A stretch of DNA of 64,000 bases from Aurantimonas sp. HBX-1 (GCF_021391535.1 NZ_CP090066.1:2121501-2185500), one strand, 5' to 3'. Numbered from the stretch's first letter, positions 26,399 through 35,719 are shown. A program made the numbers and translations. Notes: a model not told the origin generated them from the sequence alone.

Positions 26399-27747
26399 GC
26401 CGGGTTTCGCTGCTCTCCGACCTTCTGAGCTCGATCGGGGCCCGCTCCTGGTTCCTCGGTGACGACGCGGCGCGCAAGATCGCCCTGCCGGAACTCGCCG
26501 GCCTCTGCCACCGGCTGGTCTCCTCGCGCGGCGAGGCCTCGGGCGTGCGGCTCGCCGCCGACATCCTGAAGGGCATCCGCGCGCTGGGCGATGCCGACGC
26601 GGAACGGTTCTTCGCGATCCTCGCGGAGGAATTCGGACCGGACGAGGCGGCGCTGCGCGACGCCGCGGAGGCCTATGGGAGCGCGCCGGGGCCGGCGACG
26701 CTCTCCCGGCTCCAGCACCTGGCGGAACCGCCGCGGCAGGAGCTCTTCCGGCGGCTCAATCTCGCCCCCGGCGGGACGGCGGAAATCGTCCGCCTGCGCG
26801 AGCGGCTGCTGCCGTTCCTGCGGCGCGACCGCGAGCGGTTGGGGCCGGTCGACGACGATCTGCGGCATCTGTTCCAGTCATGGTTCAACCGCGGCTTCCT
26901 GCTGATGCGGCCGATCGACTGGAACACGCCGGCCAGCATCCTGGAAAAGATCATCCGCTACGAGGCGGTGCACGCCATCGCGACGTGGGAGGAACTGCGC
27001 CAGCGGCTGGCGCCGGCCGACCGGCGCTGCTTCGCCTTCTTCCACCCCTCGATACCGGACGACCCGCTGATCTTCGTCGAGGTGGCGCTGACCGCCGACA
27101 TCCCGGCCTCGATCGCCTCGGTGCTGGATCCCGCCCGCCCGGTCCTCGCGCCCGATGCGGCGCAGACGGCGGTGTTCTATTCGATCTCGAACTGCCACGC
27201 CGGCCTTGCCGGCGTCAGCTTCGGCTCGTTCCTGATCAAGCAGGTCGCCGAGGACCTCAAGGAGACCGTACCGAGCCTTCGGACCTTCGTGACGCTGTCG
27301 CCGGTTCCGGGCTTCGCAGCCTGGCTCGCGGGGCTGTCGCCCGCCGGTATCGAGAAGCTGGAGGCGAACGAAAAGCAGGCGATCGCCATCGTCGGCGAAC
27401 CAGGATGGACGTCCAGTCCGACCAAGGTGGAGGCGGCGCGGCCTGGCCTGCTGTCGCTGGCCGCACGCTATTTCCTGCGTGCCAAGCGGCCGGACGGCCG
27501 CCCCGTCGACCCGGTGGCACGCTTTCATCTCGGCAACGGCGCGATGCTCAACCGGATCATGCATGTCGGCGACGTCTCCGCCGGTGGGCTGGCGCAGGCG
27601 CACGGGCTGATGGTCAATTATCTCTACGATCTCCCGCGGGTCGAGCAGCGGCATGAAGCCTTTGCGAGCGAGGCGGAGATCGCGGCGAGCCGGGCGGTGA
27701 CGTCGCTGCTTCCCGGCCGCGGCAGCGCAATGAAGGACGTAGCATGA
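26395..27747 (+). CDS. matA: Malonyl-CoA decarboxylase
   Basis: Converts malonyl-CoA to acetyl-CoA and CO2. 450 aa from the ATG at 26395. Helical N-terminal domain (about 1-170), then the GNAT-like catalytic domain with FFHPSIPDDPLIFVEVALT, the FYSISNCHAGLAGVSFGSFL segment (catalytic Ser/His region) and ARFHLGNGAMLNRI with the second conserved His. Cytoplasmic; no targeting peptide. Overlaps its neighbours by four bases on both sides, so it is made together with the transporter and the synthetase. Confidence 0.96.
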   Translation: MSRVSLLSDLLSSIGARSWFLGDDAARKIALPELAGLCHRLVSSRGEASGVRLAADILKGIRALGDADAERFFAILAEEFGPDEAALRDAAEAYGSAPGPATLSRLQHLAEPPRQELFRRLNLAPGGTAEIVRLRERLLPFLRRDRERLGPVDDDLRHLFQSWFNRGFLLMRPIDWNTPASILEKIIRYEAVHAIATWEELRQRLAPADRRCFAFFHPSIPDDPLIFVEVALTADIPASIASVLDPARPVLAPDAAQTAVFYSISNCHAGLAGVSFGSFLIKQVAEDLKETVPSLRTFVTLSPVPGFAAWLAGLSPAGIEKLEANEKQAIAIVGEPGWTSSPTKVEAARPGLLSLAARYFLRAKRPDGRPVDPVARFHLGNGAMLNRIMHVGDVSAGGLAQAHGLMVNYLYDLPRVEQRHEAFASEAEIAASRAVTSLLPGRGSAMKDVA

Positions 27748-29273
27748 CGAACCGCCTGTTCGATGGCCTGATGGAAGCCGGACGCCGTGATCCGACGAAG
27801 CGCTTTGCCGTGCTGCCGGACGGGCGGAACTACACCTATGGTGACGTGGAAGCGGTCTCTGCGCGCTTCGCCAACGTCCTGATCGGTCTTGGCGTGAAGC
27901 CCGGCGACCGCGTTGCCGCCCAGGTCGAAAAGTCCATCGAAGCGCTGATGCTCTATCTCGGCACGGTCCGGGCCGGCGGCGTGTTCCTGCCGCTGAACAC
28001 CGGCTACACGACCTCGGAGATCGACTACTTCCTCGACGATGCCCGCCCGGCGGTGTTCGTCTGCAATCCTGCCGCGCGCGACGGGCTGGCACCGCTCGCC
28101 GAAAAGGCCGGGGCGCGGCTCGAAACGCTGCGCGTCTGGACGTCGTCGGACAGGAGCGCGGGCTCGCTCTTCGACGCCGCCCTCGCCGCCCCGGAAACGT
28201 TCGAGACCGTCGCGCGCGCGGGCAGCGACCTCGCCGCGATCCTCTACACGTCGGGGACGACCGGCCGCTCCAAGGGCGCGATGCTGACGCACGACAATCT
28301 CCTGTCGAACGCCGAGGTGCTGCGCGACACCTGGCGCTTCACCGCCGACGACGTGCTGCTGCACGCCCTGCCGATCTTCCACACGCACGGACTGTTCGTC
28401 GCCTCCAACACGGTGCTGATCGCCGGCGCGTCGATGATCTTCCTGCCGAAGTTCGACGTCGAGCAGGTGTTTCGCTACCTGCCGCAGGCGACGAGCATGA
28501 TGGGCGTGCCGACCTTCTATACGCGGCTCCTCGCCGACGACCGGCTGACGCGCGAGACGACCGCGCACATGCGCCTGTTCGTCTCCGGCTCGGCCCCCCT
28601 GCTGGCGGACACGCACCGGGAGTTCGAGGCGCGTACCGGCCAGCGCATCCTCGAGCGCTACGGCATGACCGAGACCAGCATGAGCACCTCGAATCCCTAT
28701 GACGGCGAGCGCCGCGCCGGCACGGTGGGCTTCCCGCTGCCGGGGGTGGAACTTCGCGTGGTCGACGCCGAGACCGGCAAGGAGCTGCCGCAGGGCGAGA
28801 TCGGCGTCATCGAGGTCAAGGGCCCGAACGTATTCTCGGGCTACTGGCAGATGCCGGAGAAGACCGCCGCGGAGTTCCGCGACGACGGCTTCTTCATCAC
28901 CGGCGATCTCGGCCTGATCGATCCGGACGGCTACGTCACGATCGTCGGTCGCGGCAAGGATCTGGTGATTTCCGGCGGTTTCAACATCTATCCCAAGGAG
29001 GTTGAGCTCGCGCTGGACGAGCTGCCCGGCGTGGTCGAGAGCGCGGTGATCGGCGTGCCGCATCCCGATTTCGGCGAGGGCGTGGTCGGCGTCGTGGTGG
29101 CGAAGGGGACGCTGCGCGAGGAGGAGCTCACGGCGGCCCTCAGGGAGCGGCTGGCACGGTTCAAGCAGCCCAAGCGGATCGTCTTCGTCGACGAACTGCC
29201 CCGCAATACCATGGGCAAGGTGCAGAAGAACGTCCTGCGCGAACGCTTCGCCGATCTCCTCGCGAAGGCCTGA
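27744..29273 (+). CDS. matB: Malonyl-CoA synthetase
   Basis: Activates malonate with ATP and CoA; its product is the substrate of the preceding enzyme. 509 aa of the acyl-CoA synthetase superfamily. P-loop ILYTSGTTGRSKGAM near residue 170, the A5 motif YGMTETSMSTSNPY, the hinge/A8 motif GFFITGDLGLIDPDGYVTIVGRGKD, and A10 lysine in NTMGKVQKN. The SMSTSNPYDGERRAGTVGFPLPG stretch is typical of MatB. Last gene of the operon, followed by a GC-rich hairpin. Confidence 0.96.
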   Translation: MTNRLFDGLMEAGRRDPTKRFAVLPDGRNYTYGDVEAVSARFANVLIGLGVKPGDRVAAQVEKSIEALMLYLGTVRAGGVFLPLNTGYTTSEIDYFLDDARPAVFVCNPAARDGLAPLAEKAGARLETLRVWTSSDRSAGSLFDAALAAPETFETVARAGSDLAAILYTSGTTGRSKGAMLTHDNLLSNAEVLRDTWRFTADDVLLHALPIFHTHGLFVASNTVLIAGASMIFLPKFDVEQVFRYLPQATSMMGVPTFYTRLLADDRLTRETTAHMRLFVSGSAPLLADTHREFEARTGQRILERYGMTETSMSTSNPYDGERRAGTVGFPLPGVELRVVDAETGKELPQGEIGVIEVKGPNVFSGYWQMPEKTAAEFRDDGFFITGDLGLIDPDGYVTIVGRGKDLVISGGFNIYPKEVELALDELPGVVESAVIGVPHPDFGEGVVGVVVAKGTLREEELTAALRERLARFKQPKRIVFVDELPRNTMGKVQKNVLRERFADLLAKA

Positions 29274-29306
29274 CGCCAGGAAACCTCCCCGTCCGGAATG
29301 CAGTGC

Positions 29307-29329
29307 CGGGCGGCGCACCGCGCCGCCCG
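29307..29329 (+). terminator. Hairpin at end of malonate operon
   Basis: CGGGCGGCGC (29307-29316) pairs perfectly with GCGCCGCCCG (29320-29329) around a three-base loop, 34 bases after the matB stop. No T-run follows, only CGCCCCGAC, so termination may need Rho. Confidence 0.6.
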
Positions 29330-29435
29330 CGCCCCGACAAGAACGTTCGTCTGAACATTCCAGCAAGTCACGCAGCCGAAAGAATATTTACCTCTGGGTT
29401 GTAGCGTCGCGACAAGGAACAGTGCGACGAGGGCA

Positions 29436-31418
29436 ATGCTGCTCAACACCATCAGGCGAAACTGGGCGACGTTCTGCAGCGGCGCGGCGATCACCGGCTT
29501 CGTGATCATGAGCATCCTGTGGCTGGGCAGCGCTTCGGTCGGGGAGCTGGTCGAGGCGGAGATGCGCGCGCGCGGGACCAATTTCACGCGCCTGCTTCTC
29601 GGCACCGAAGGCCACGTGGACGCCTTCCTCACCGGGATTGCGCGCGATCCCGACGCCGAGGCGACGATCCGCAAGGTCGCTAGCCTCGCCGACATCGAGA
29701 GCTTCGCGATCTTCAGCCGGCAGGGTGAGGAAGTCTTCCGGTCCCGCTCCGACCGTTACGAGTGGCTCCTGCGCGACCGTCCGGGCGGCATCCGCTCCGG
29801 TGACCGGCTCTCGCCGTCATTGCTGGAAAGACCGGGCGAATGGCAGGTCGTGCATGACGACGGCCACACCGACTCCTCCGTGGTCTCGCCGCTGATCCGG
29901 GGCGACACGACGATCGGCTACGTTTCGGTCGTCGCCGACATGGCCGAGAGCCGGCGGGCCTACGCCACCACGCTGGGATGGACGTCGGCCCTGGTCGCCC
30001 TCGTCCTGTGCCTGGCGACGGGGGTGCCGTTCCTGCTTTATGTCCGGCGCAAGCGGAAGATCTCCGAGGCCGACGAGCGGATCCAGTTCCTCGCCAACCA
30101 CGACGCCCTCACCCATCTGCTCAACCGGCGGCGGATGCAGGAGGAGACGGACCGGGTGATGACCACCGCCCGCGCCACGCGCGAACGGGTCGCCTACCTC
30201 TATATCGATCTCGACGAGCTTTCCGAGATCAACAACAGTCTCGGCCAGGGCTGCGGCGACGAGCTGCTCCGCACCGTTGCGACGCGTCTCGCGGCGGCCG
30301 TCGACGACGGCGACCTCGTCGCCCGCATCGGCGCCGACGACTTCGCCGTCCTGCATCGTCGGGCAAGCGACGTCGCCGCCATCGCCAGCTTCGCACGACG
30401 CCTCACCGAAACGGTCTGCGAGCCGGTGCATCTCGGCGGCCAGACGGTGCAGCCGCGCATATCGATCGGCTGCGCCCTGGCGCCCCAGGACGGGCGGGTC
30501 CATTCCGAGATCGTCAAGCACGCCGAGATCGCCCATCTCCACCACAAGGCGGACAAGGGCCGCAGCCTGGTCTTCTTCGACCCCTCGATGGACGACGAGA
30601 TGGCCCGGCGTCGCCAGATCGAGGCGCTGGTGCGCGAAGCCGTCGAGAAGGACAGCTTCGAGCTGTTCTACCAGCCGATCGTCAACGGCGACGGATCCCG
30701 GCTCCTGGGCTTCGAGGCGCTGCTGCGCCTCGGCGACAGCCATGGCGGCTACATCTCGCCGACCCTGTTCGTGCCGATCGCCGAGACGCGCGGCTACATC
30801 AAGGAGATCGGCAGCTGGGTGATCAGGGAAGCGGCGCGCCAGATCGCGCTGTGGCCGGAGCCGCTGTTCGTCTCGGTCAATCTCAGTGCGGTGCAGTTCC
30901 GCGACGGCGATCTGGTCGACATCGTCCGGGCCACTCTGCAGGACGCCGGCATCCCGGGTCGCCGCCTGGAGATCGAGGTGGTGGAATCGCTGCTGCTGGA
31001 GCGTTCCGAGGACGTGCTCGAACAGCTGGGACAGCTGAAGGCCCTCGGCATCTCCGTCGACATGGACGATTTCGGCACCGGCTACTCCTCGCTCAGCTAT
31101 CTCTGGCGGTTCCCGTTCGACAAGCTGAAGATCGACCAGTCGTTCATGGTGGCGCTGACCAACGGCGAGCCCAACGTGCCGCAGATCCTCGAGACGATCG
31201 TCGCCATGGCCCACACGATGCAGATGAAGGTCACCACCGAGGGCATCGAGACCCAGGCCCAGGTCGACCTGATGAAGCGTCTCGGCTGCGACCAGCTGCA
31301 GGGCTATCTGTTCGGCAAGCCGATGCCGGCGGACCGCGTCGCATCGGAGATCCTCACCCGCTTCCGGATCGCCGACAGCGGCATCCGCGGCCCGGCGGCA
31401 GCCCAGGCCGTCAGCTAG
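29436..31418 (+). CDS. Membrane-anchored GGDEF-EAL protein with degenerate GGDEF, probable c-di-GMP phosphodiesterase
   Basis: 660 aa. Helix 1 (about 14-34), a periplasmic sensing region of about 145 residues, helix 2 (about 182-203), then GGDEF (about 218-380) and EAL (about 395-645). The GGDEF signature is altered to GADDF (299-303), so cyclase activity is probably lost and the domain may only bind GTP. The EAL domain keeps FEALLRL (427-429), NLSAVQF, EVVESLL, DDFGTGYSSL (544 on), KIDQSF and EGIET, so phosphodiesterase activity is expected. The ATG at 29436 has a moderate GGAACAG upstream. No partner genes; the receiver gene after it may be separate. Confidence 0.92.
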   Translation: MLLNTIRRNWATFCSGAAITGFVIMSILWLGSASVGELVEAEMRARGTNFTRLLLGTEGHVDAFLTGIARDPDAEATIRKVASLADIESFAIFSRQGEEVFRSRSDRYEWLLRDRPGGIRSGDRLSPSLLERPGEWQVVHDDGHTDSSVVSPLIRGDTTIGYVSVVADMAESRRAYATTLGWTSALVALVLCLATGVPFLLYVRRKRKISEADERIQFLANHDALTHLLNRRRMQEETDRVMTTARATRERVAYLYIDLDELSEINNSLGQGCGDELLRTVATRLAAAVDDGDLVARIGADDFAVLHRRASDVAAIASFARRLTETVCEPVHLGGQTVQPRISIGCALAPQDGRVHSEIVKHAEIAHLHHKADKGRSLVFFDPSMDDEMARRRQIEALVREAVEKDSFELFYQPIVNGDGSRLLGFEALLRLGDSHGGYISPTLFVPIAETRGYIKEIGSWVIREAARQIALWPEPLFVSVNLSAVQFRDGDLVDIVRATLQDAGIPGRRLEIEVVESLLLERSEDVLEQLGQLKALGISVDMDDFGTGYSSLSYLWRFPFDKLKIDQSFMVALTNGEPNVPQILETIVAMAHTMQMKVTTEGIETQAQVDLMKRLGCDQLQGYLFGKPMPADRVASEILTRFRIADSGIRGPAAAQAVS

Positions 31419-31551
31419 GCCGAACGGCCGCTGGTCGGCCTCGCAGGCGATTGCGCAACGTCGTGCCGGCGAGCCGCGACGGGTTCGCCGGGATGCCCCC
31501 GGCACGCAGATGGTTGCTTTATCAACTTCAGGTACTTTCATAGTTAATCGA

Positions 31552-31567
31552 TTGTTGATTGCAACAA
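31552..31567. promoter_or_regulatory. Inverted repeat upstream of the receiver gene
   Basis: TTGTTG-ATTG-CAACAA, a perfect 6-bp inverted repeat in an AT-rich island (about 31510-31580), flanked by a wider GTACTTT/AAAGTAC pair (31532-31538, 31565-31571). It lies about 80 bases before the receiver gene. The island is the most AT-rich stretch nearby and probably holds a promoter; an operator role is inference. Confidence 0.4.
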
Positions 31568-31643
31568 AGTACTGAGAATTTTCAGCTGTTCTGCAACCGC
31601 TTCCCCATCATGTGCATTGACCTCGAAATCGAAGGGTCTGGAC

Positions 31644-31985
31644 ATGAAAATTCTCATCCTGGAAGACGAGCCGATAATCGCCATAGACCTCGAAGATATC
31701 GTGCTCAGCCGCGTTCACGAGGCCGAGGTTCTGCTGGCCGATTCGATCGAGGCGGCCCTGTCTTCCCTCGACGGGGGAATCGACTTCGCGCTGCTCGACA
31801 TCGCGCTCGGCACGAGCGGCGAGACCTCCTTGCCGATCGCGCAGCGTCTGCTGCTGGAGCGCGTGCCGTTCTGTTTCGTGTCGAGCAGCCTCGGCGATCT
31901 TCCCGCGACATTCGGCTCGGTGCCGAAGGTGTCGAAGCCCTTCCGCCCAGAAGAGGTCGCGGAGATGCTGCCGCGCGCGGCATGA
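31644..31985 (+). CDS. Single-domain response regulator (receiver only)
   Basis: 113-aa protein with only a receiver domain. Acidic pair E7-D8, phosphoacceptor D52 in LLDIALG, Ser80 in place of the usual Thr, and conserved K98 in VSKPF. No output domain, so it relays phosphate or binds a partner. GAAGGGTCTGG stands before the ATG at 31644. No kinase gene is adjacent. Similar single receivers in Hyphomicrobiales work with HWE-family kinases, which cannot be shown here. Confidence 0.88.
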   Translation: MKILILEDEPIIAIDLEDIVLSRVHEAEVLLADSIEAALSSLDGGIDFALLDIALGTSGETSLPIAQRLLLERVPFCFVSSSLGDLPATFGSVPKVSKPFRPEEVAEMLPRAA

Positions 31986-32559
31986 GCTGACGCCGCGCGG
32001 GTCGCGAATGCCGACCCGCGCGGCGCGCCGGGACCTAACCGATCGATGGATTACCGGGGATGGAGGTTGGCAGGAGGGGGACCCGGTACGCACGACCTGA
32101 TCCGGTCCCGCCCTTCCTGCCGCACTCCGATTCTTAGCCGGAACCGGTTACCGAGCCGTTAGCTTCGCCTGAGGGCGGAGAAAAAGTCGCGCGACCGGAT
32201 CGCCGTTCTACGACGGCCGGTTGAGCAGCCTCTGCCCCTCCGCCGACCCCACGTCTGGCCGTCCTCACACCCTTCTGCGTAGTCGTCACGGCTGGATCTG
32301 CCTGATCGCCGCTGCCTGAGTTCGTTCCCCTTGCCTCTCCCTCCCGCCAGCCGCTTCCAGCCCTCGCCCCCGGCGTTCCGGGCAGAAATTTGTTGGAATC
32401 ATGGCCGGCACGGTCTAGCCTCCGCCCCGAGTTCCGAGAAACCGCACTGTCTTCGCTAGGACAGCTGCGCAGGAATCGGCTTGCGTCGGCGTTTCTGTCG
32501 GCGCGCGGTGGCAACTCCTGTCGCCGATGTCCCTAGAAACTCGAGATCAGGGAAATCTG
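31986..32559. other. Intergenic region, 574 bases, before betaine transporter operon
   Basis: No gene supported on either strand. It begins with the 13-bp hairpin at 31992-32024. The second half should hold the promoter of the transporter operon; a TTGTTG near 32390 followed by a poor -10 is the only hint and is too weak to call. No known riboswitch pattern was recognised. Confidence 0.4.
31992..32024 (+). terminator. Perfect 13-bp hairpin after receiver gene
   Basis: GCCGCGCGGGTCG (31992-32004) with CGACCCGCGCGGC (32012-32024), 7-base loop, starting 7 bases after the stop codon. No T tail. Symmetric, so it could act on both strands. Confidence 0.6.
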
Positions 32560-33558
32560 ATGAAATCACTCTTGACGTCCACCTTGCTCGCCGCCGCATT
32601 GTTCGGCTTTGCCGCCCCGGCATCTGCTCAGGACAACTGCGAGATTACCATCTCCAACATGAACTGGGCTTCAGCCGAGGTGATGGCGGAGATCGACAAG
32701 TTCATCATCTCCGAAGGCTTCGACTGTGCTGCTCGCCTGATGCCGGGCGACACGATGCCGACCTTCGCGTCGATGACGGAGAAGCAGGAGCCGGACGTCG
32801 CGCCGGAAATGTGGGTGAACCAGTTCCGCGAGCAGATCGATGCGGCAGCGGATGAGGGCACCATCGAGTTCGCGGCCGAAGTCCTGTCCGACGGCGGCGA
32901 GGAAGGCTGGTGGGTGCCGCAGTATTTCGCCGAGGCGCATCCCGAGATCAAGACGGTGGGAGACGCCCTCGCCCACCCGGACCTTTTCCCCTCGCGCGAA
33001 GACCCGAGCAAGGGCGCCGTCCACGGGTGCCCGGCGGGCTGGGGCTGCCAGATCACCACGGCCAATCTCTTCAGGGCCTATGACGCGGAAGACAAGGGCT
33101 TCGTCCTCGTCGACACCGGATCGGCCGCCGGCCTCGACGGTTCGATCGCCCGCGCCTACGAGAACAAGGAGCCCTGGCTCGGCTATTACTGGGCGCCCAC
33201 CGCCATCCTCGGCAAGTATCCGATGGTCAAGCTCGCCTTCGACGCCGAGCATGATCCGGAAGAGTGGCAGCGCTGCACCACGGTTGCCGACTGTCCGGAC
33301 CCGAAGATCAATGCCTGGACCAAGTCCGAGGTGTTCACGGTGGTGACCCCGAGGGTGGCCGAAATGTCGGAGGGCATCGTCGACTACCTCAAGACCCGCT
33401 CGTGGAGCAACGAGACGGTCAACAAGCTGCTGGCCTGGAAGGAGGACAACCAGGCCACCGGCGAGGACACGGCGCTGTATTTCCTCGAGAACAACGAGGC
33501 GGTCTGGTCCGACTGGGTCTCGGCAGAGACCGCCGAGAAGATCAAGGCGGCGCTCTGA
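32560..33558 (+). CDS. ABC transporter substrate-binding protein, glycine/proline betaine (OpuAC) type
   Basis: Periplasmic binding protein, 332 aa, signal peptide MKSLLTSTLLAAALFGFAAP then ASAQ. The OpuAC fold is suggested by NMNWASAEVMAEIDKFII, by its many tryptophans placed as in quaternary-ammonium boxes (PEMWVNQF, EEGWWVPQYF, CPAGWGCQ, YYWAPTAIL), and by the position with an OpuAB-type permease and OpuAA-type ATPase. Ligands of the family are glycine betaine, proline betaine, choline or carnitine. AGGGAAAT precedes the ATG at 32560. A structured spacer separates it from the permease gene. Confidence 0.9.
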   Translation: MKSLLTSTLLAAALFGFAAPASAQDNCEITISNMNWASAEVMAEIDKFIISEGFDCAARLMPGDTMPTFASMTEKQEPDVAPEMWVNQFREQIDAAADEGTIEFAAEVLSDGGEEGWWVPQYFAEAHPEIKTVGDALAHPDLFPSREDPSKGAVHGCPAGWGCQITTANLFRAYDAEDKGFVLVDTGSAAGLDGSIARAYENKEPWLGYYWAPTAILGKYPMVKLAFDAEHDPEEWQRCTTVADCPDPKINAWTKSEVFTVVTPRVAEMSEGIVDYLKTRSWSNETVNKLLAWKEDNQATGEDTALYFLENNEAVWSDWVSAETAEKIKAAL

Positions 33559-33569
33559 TCCGGCAGTGA

Positions 33570-33664
33570 CCGGCAGGTATCGTTCCGGGGCGACCGCAGG
33601 TCGCAGGGGCGGATATCCTGCCGGGCCGATACCGTTCAATCCGGCCGCGGCGACGCCGCGGCCG
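33570..33664 (+). promoter_or_regulatory. Two hairpins between binding-protein and permease genes
   Basis: CCGGCAGG (33570-33577) pairs with CCTGCCGG (33617-33624), and CGGCCGCGG (33642-33650) with CCGCGGCCG (33656-33664). Such intercistronic hairpins usually protect the upstream message and lower permease expression, giving excess binding protein. They fill most of the 209-base spacer. Confidence 0.55.
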
Positions 33665-33767
33665 TTCGCACAACAGGGGCGCGCGCCGGAGGTTTCCGCT
33701 TCAGCAGGCAGCAGCCTCCCCCCTGTCCCGCGGATATCTCGCGACCGACGAGAAGGAGCCTAGACGC

Positions 33768-34655
33768 TTGGACTGGCTGACCGAATTTCCCCAGATCGGG
33801 GGCCGTGACCTGCGCCTGATGTCGCGCACGATCGACCAGCATTACCGCGCCTTCTCGCGCGCCTACGGCGACACGATCGAGGCGATGTTCCGGCCGCTGC
33901 TCGACTTCCTGCTGTGGTTCGAGCGGCTCCTGCTGGGCACGCCGTGGTTCATCGTGCTCGGCGCCATCGTCCTGATCGTATGGCTCGCCAGCCGCTCGCC
34001 GAAGATCACCATCGGCACCGCCGTGGCGCTTACCCTGATCGGCGTGTTCGGCATGTGGGAAGACACGATGCGGACGCTGTCGATCATCATCGTGTGCACC
34101 CTGATGTCGATCGTCATCGGCCTGCCGATCGGCATCGTCATGTCGCGCTCGGATCGCGTGCAGGCGGTGGTCAATCCGATCCTCGACGTGATGCAGACGA
34201 TGCCGTCCTTCGTCTACCTGATCCCGATCGTCATGCTGCTAGGCATCGGGCTGATCCCCGGCCTGATCGTGGTGGTGATCTATGCGATGCCGCCGATCAT
34301 CCGCCTCACCAATCTCGGCATCAGGCTGGTCGACAAGGAAGTGCTCGAGGCCGCCAACGCCTTTGGCTCCTCCACCTGGCAGCGGCTGATGCAGGTGCAG
34401 CTGCCGCTGGCGCTGCCGACCATCATGGCCGGTATCAACCAGACCATCATGATGGCGCTGGCGATGGTCGTCGTCGCCTCGCTGATCGGCGTCCGGGGGC
34501 TCGGCCAGCCGGTGCTGCAGGCGATCACCAACCAGTATTTCACGCAGGGCGTGCTCAACGGTCTCGCAATCGTCGCCATCGCCATCATCTTCGACCGTGC
34601 CAGCCAGGCCTACGGCAAGCGGCTCCAGCGTCACCGGGAGGCCGCCCATGGCTGA
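33768..34655 (+). CDS. ABC transporter permease, glycine/proline betaine type
   Basis: Inner-membrane subunit, 295 aa, six helices after a hydrophilic N-terminal 45 residues. The start is a TTG at 33768, fixed by AAGGAG at 33752-33757. The EAA loop that contacts the ATPase is EAANAFGSSTWQRLMQVQLP. The VMQTMPSFVYLIP and GVRGLGQPVLQAI segments are typical of OpuAB/ProW permeases. Its end overlaps the ATPase gene by eight bases. Confidence 0.93.
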   Translation: MDWLTEFPQIGGRDLRLMSRTIDQHYRAFSRAYGDTIEAMFRPLLDFLLWFERLLLGTPWFIVLGAIVLIVWLASRSPKITIGTAVALTLIGVFGMWEDTMRTLSIIIVCTLMSIVIGLPIGIVMSRSDRVQAVVNPILDVMQTMPSFVYLIPIVMLLGIGLIPGLIVVVIYAMPPIIRLTNLGIRLVDKEVLEAANAFGSSTWQRLMQVQLPLALPTIMAGINQTIMMALAMVVVASLIGVRGLGQPVLQAITNQYFTQGVLNGLAIVAIAIIFDRASQAYGKRLQRHREAAHG

Positions 34656-35715
34656 AGTCGCCATCCAGATCCGCAATCTCTACAAGATCTTCGGTCCCGA
34701 CGACAAAGCGCTGGTCGCGAAGGTCCGGGACGGGATGACCAAGGCCGAACTGATCGCCGAGCACTCGCACGTGCTCGGCCTCAAGGACATCAACATCGAC
34801 ATGCCGGCCGGCGCCATCCAGGTGGTGATGGGTCTGTCCGGCTCGGGCAAATCGACGCTGATCCGACACATCAACCGGCTGATCGAGCCTTCGGCGGGCG
34901 AGGTGCTGATCGGCGGCGAGGATGTCGTGGCGATGCCAGCGCGCCGGCTGCGCGAACTGCGCCGGCACGAGATCTCCATGGTGTTCCAGCGCTTCGGGCT
35001 GCTGCCGCACAAGACGGTGATCGACAACGTCGCCTACGGGCTGAAGGTGATGGGCAAGTCCGCGTCCGAGCAGCGCAAGGGCGCCACACGATGGATCGAC
35101 CGGGTCGGACTGAAGGGCTACGAGGACAATTATCCCGCCCAGCTCTCCGGCGGCATGCAGCAGCGGGTGGGGCTCGCCCGGGCGCTCGCCACGGACGCCG
35201 ACGTGCTGCTGATGGACGAGGCCTTCTCGGCCCTCGATCCGCTGATCCGCACCGACATGCAGATGGTGCTGCTGGACCTGCAGAAGGAACTGAAGAAGAC
35301 CATCGTCTTCATCACCCACGACCTCGACGAGGCGCTGCGGCTGGGCGACCGGATCGCCATCCTTCGCGACGGCGAGATCGTCCAGCAGGGGACCGGGCAG
35401 GAAATCGTCCTGAAGCCGGCCGACGACTACATCTCGTCCTTCGTGCGCGAGGTGAACCGTGGCCGGGTGATCCGGGTCGAGACCGTCATGGAGCCGCTGC
35501 CCGTGGACGGGGCGCCGCTCGCGGATGGCAGCCTGTCGATCGAGAAGGGCACCATTCTGGAGGAGGCAGCGCGGCGGATGAGCGAGCATGGCGGCGTCAA
35601 TGCCCGGATCGAGGATCCGGCGGGCCGGCCGCTGGGCACGCTGACCATGCGCGGCCTGATGGCGGCGATGGTCACGCCCGTCGGCAAGGCGGGCCTCCAG
35701 TCCGACATGCTGTAA
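34648..35715 (+). CDS. ABC transporter ATP-binding protein, glycine/proline betaine type
   Basis: 355-aa ATPase of the OpuAA/ProV group: an N-terminal extension (KIFGPDDKALVAKVRDGMTK) typical of the group, Walker A GLSGSGKST, Q-loop VFQRFGLLPHKTV, signature LSGGMQQR, Walker B VLLMDEAFSALD, and His in FITHDLDEA. The last 80 residues are a short regulatory region with only one half of a CBS-like module, so osmotic gating by paired CBS domains is not evident. Start at the ATG at 34648 inside the permease end. Confidence 0.94.
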   Translation: MAEVAIQIRNLYKIFGPDDKALVAKVRDGMTKAELIAEHSHVLGLKDINIDMPAGAIQVVMGLSGSGKSTLIRHINRLIEPSAGEVLIGGEDVVAMPARRLRELRRHEISMVFQRFGLLPHKTVIDNVAYGLKVMGKSASEQRKGATRWIDRVGLKGYEDNYPAQLSGGMQQRVGLARALATDADVLLMDEAFSALDPLIRTDMQMVLLDLQKELKKTIVFITHDLDEALRLGDRIAILRDGEIVQQGTGQEIVLKPADDYISSFVREVNRGRVIRVETVMEPLPVDGAPLADGSLSIEKGTILEEAARRMSEHGGVNARIEDPAGRPLGTLTMRGLMAAMVTPVGKAGLQSDML

Positions 35716-35719
35716 TCGC

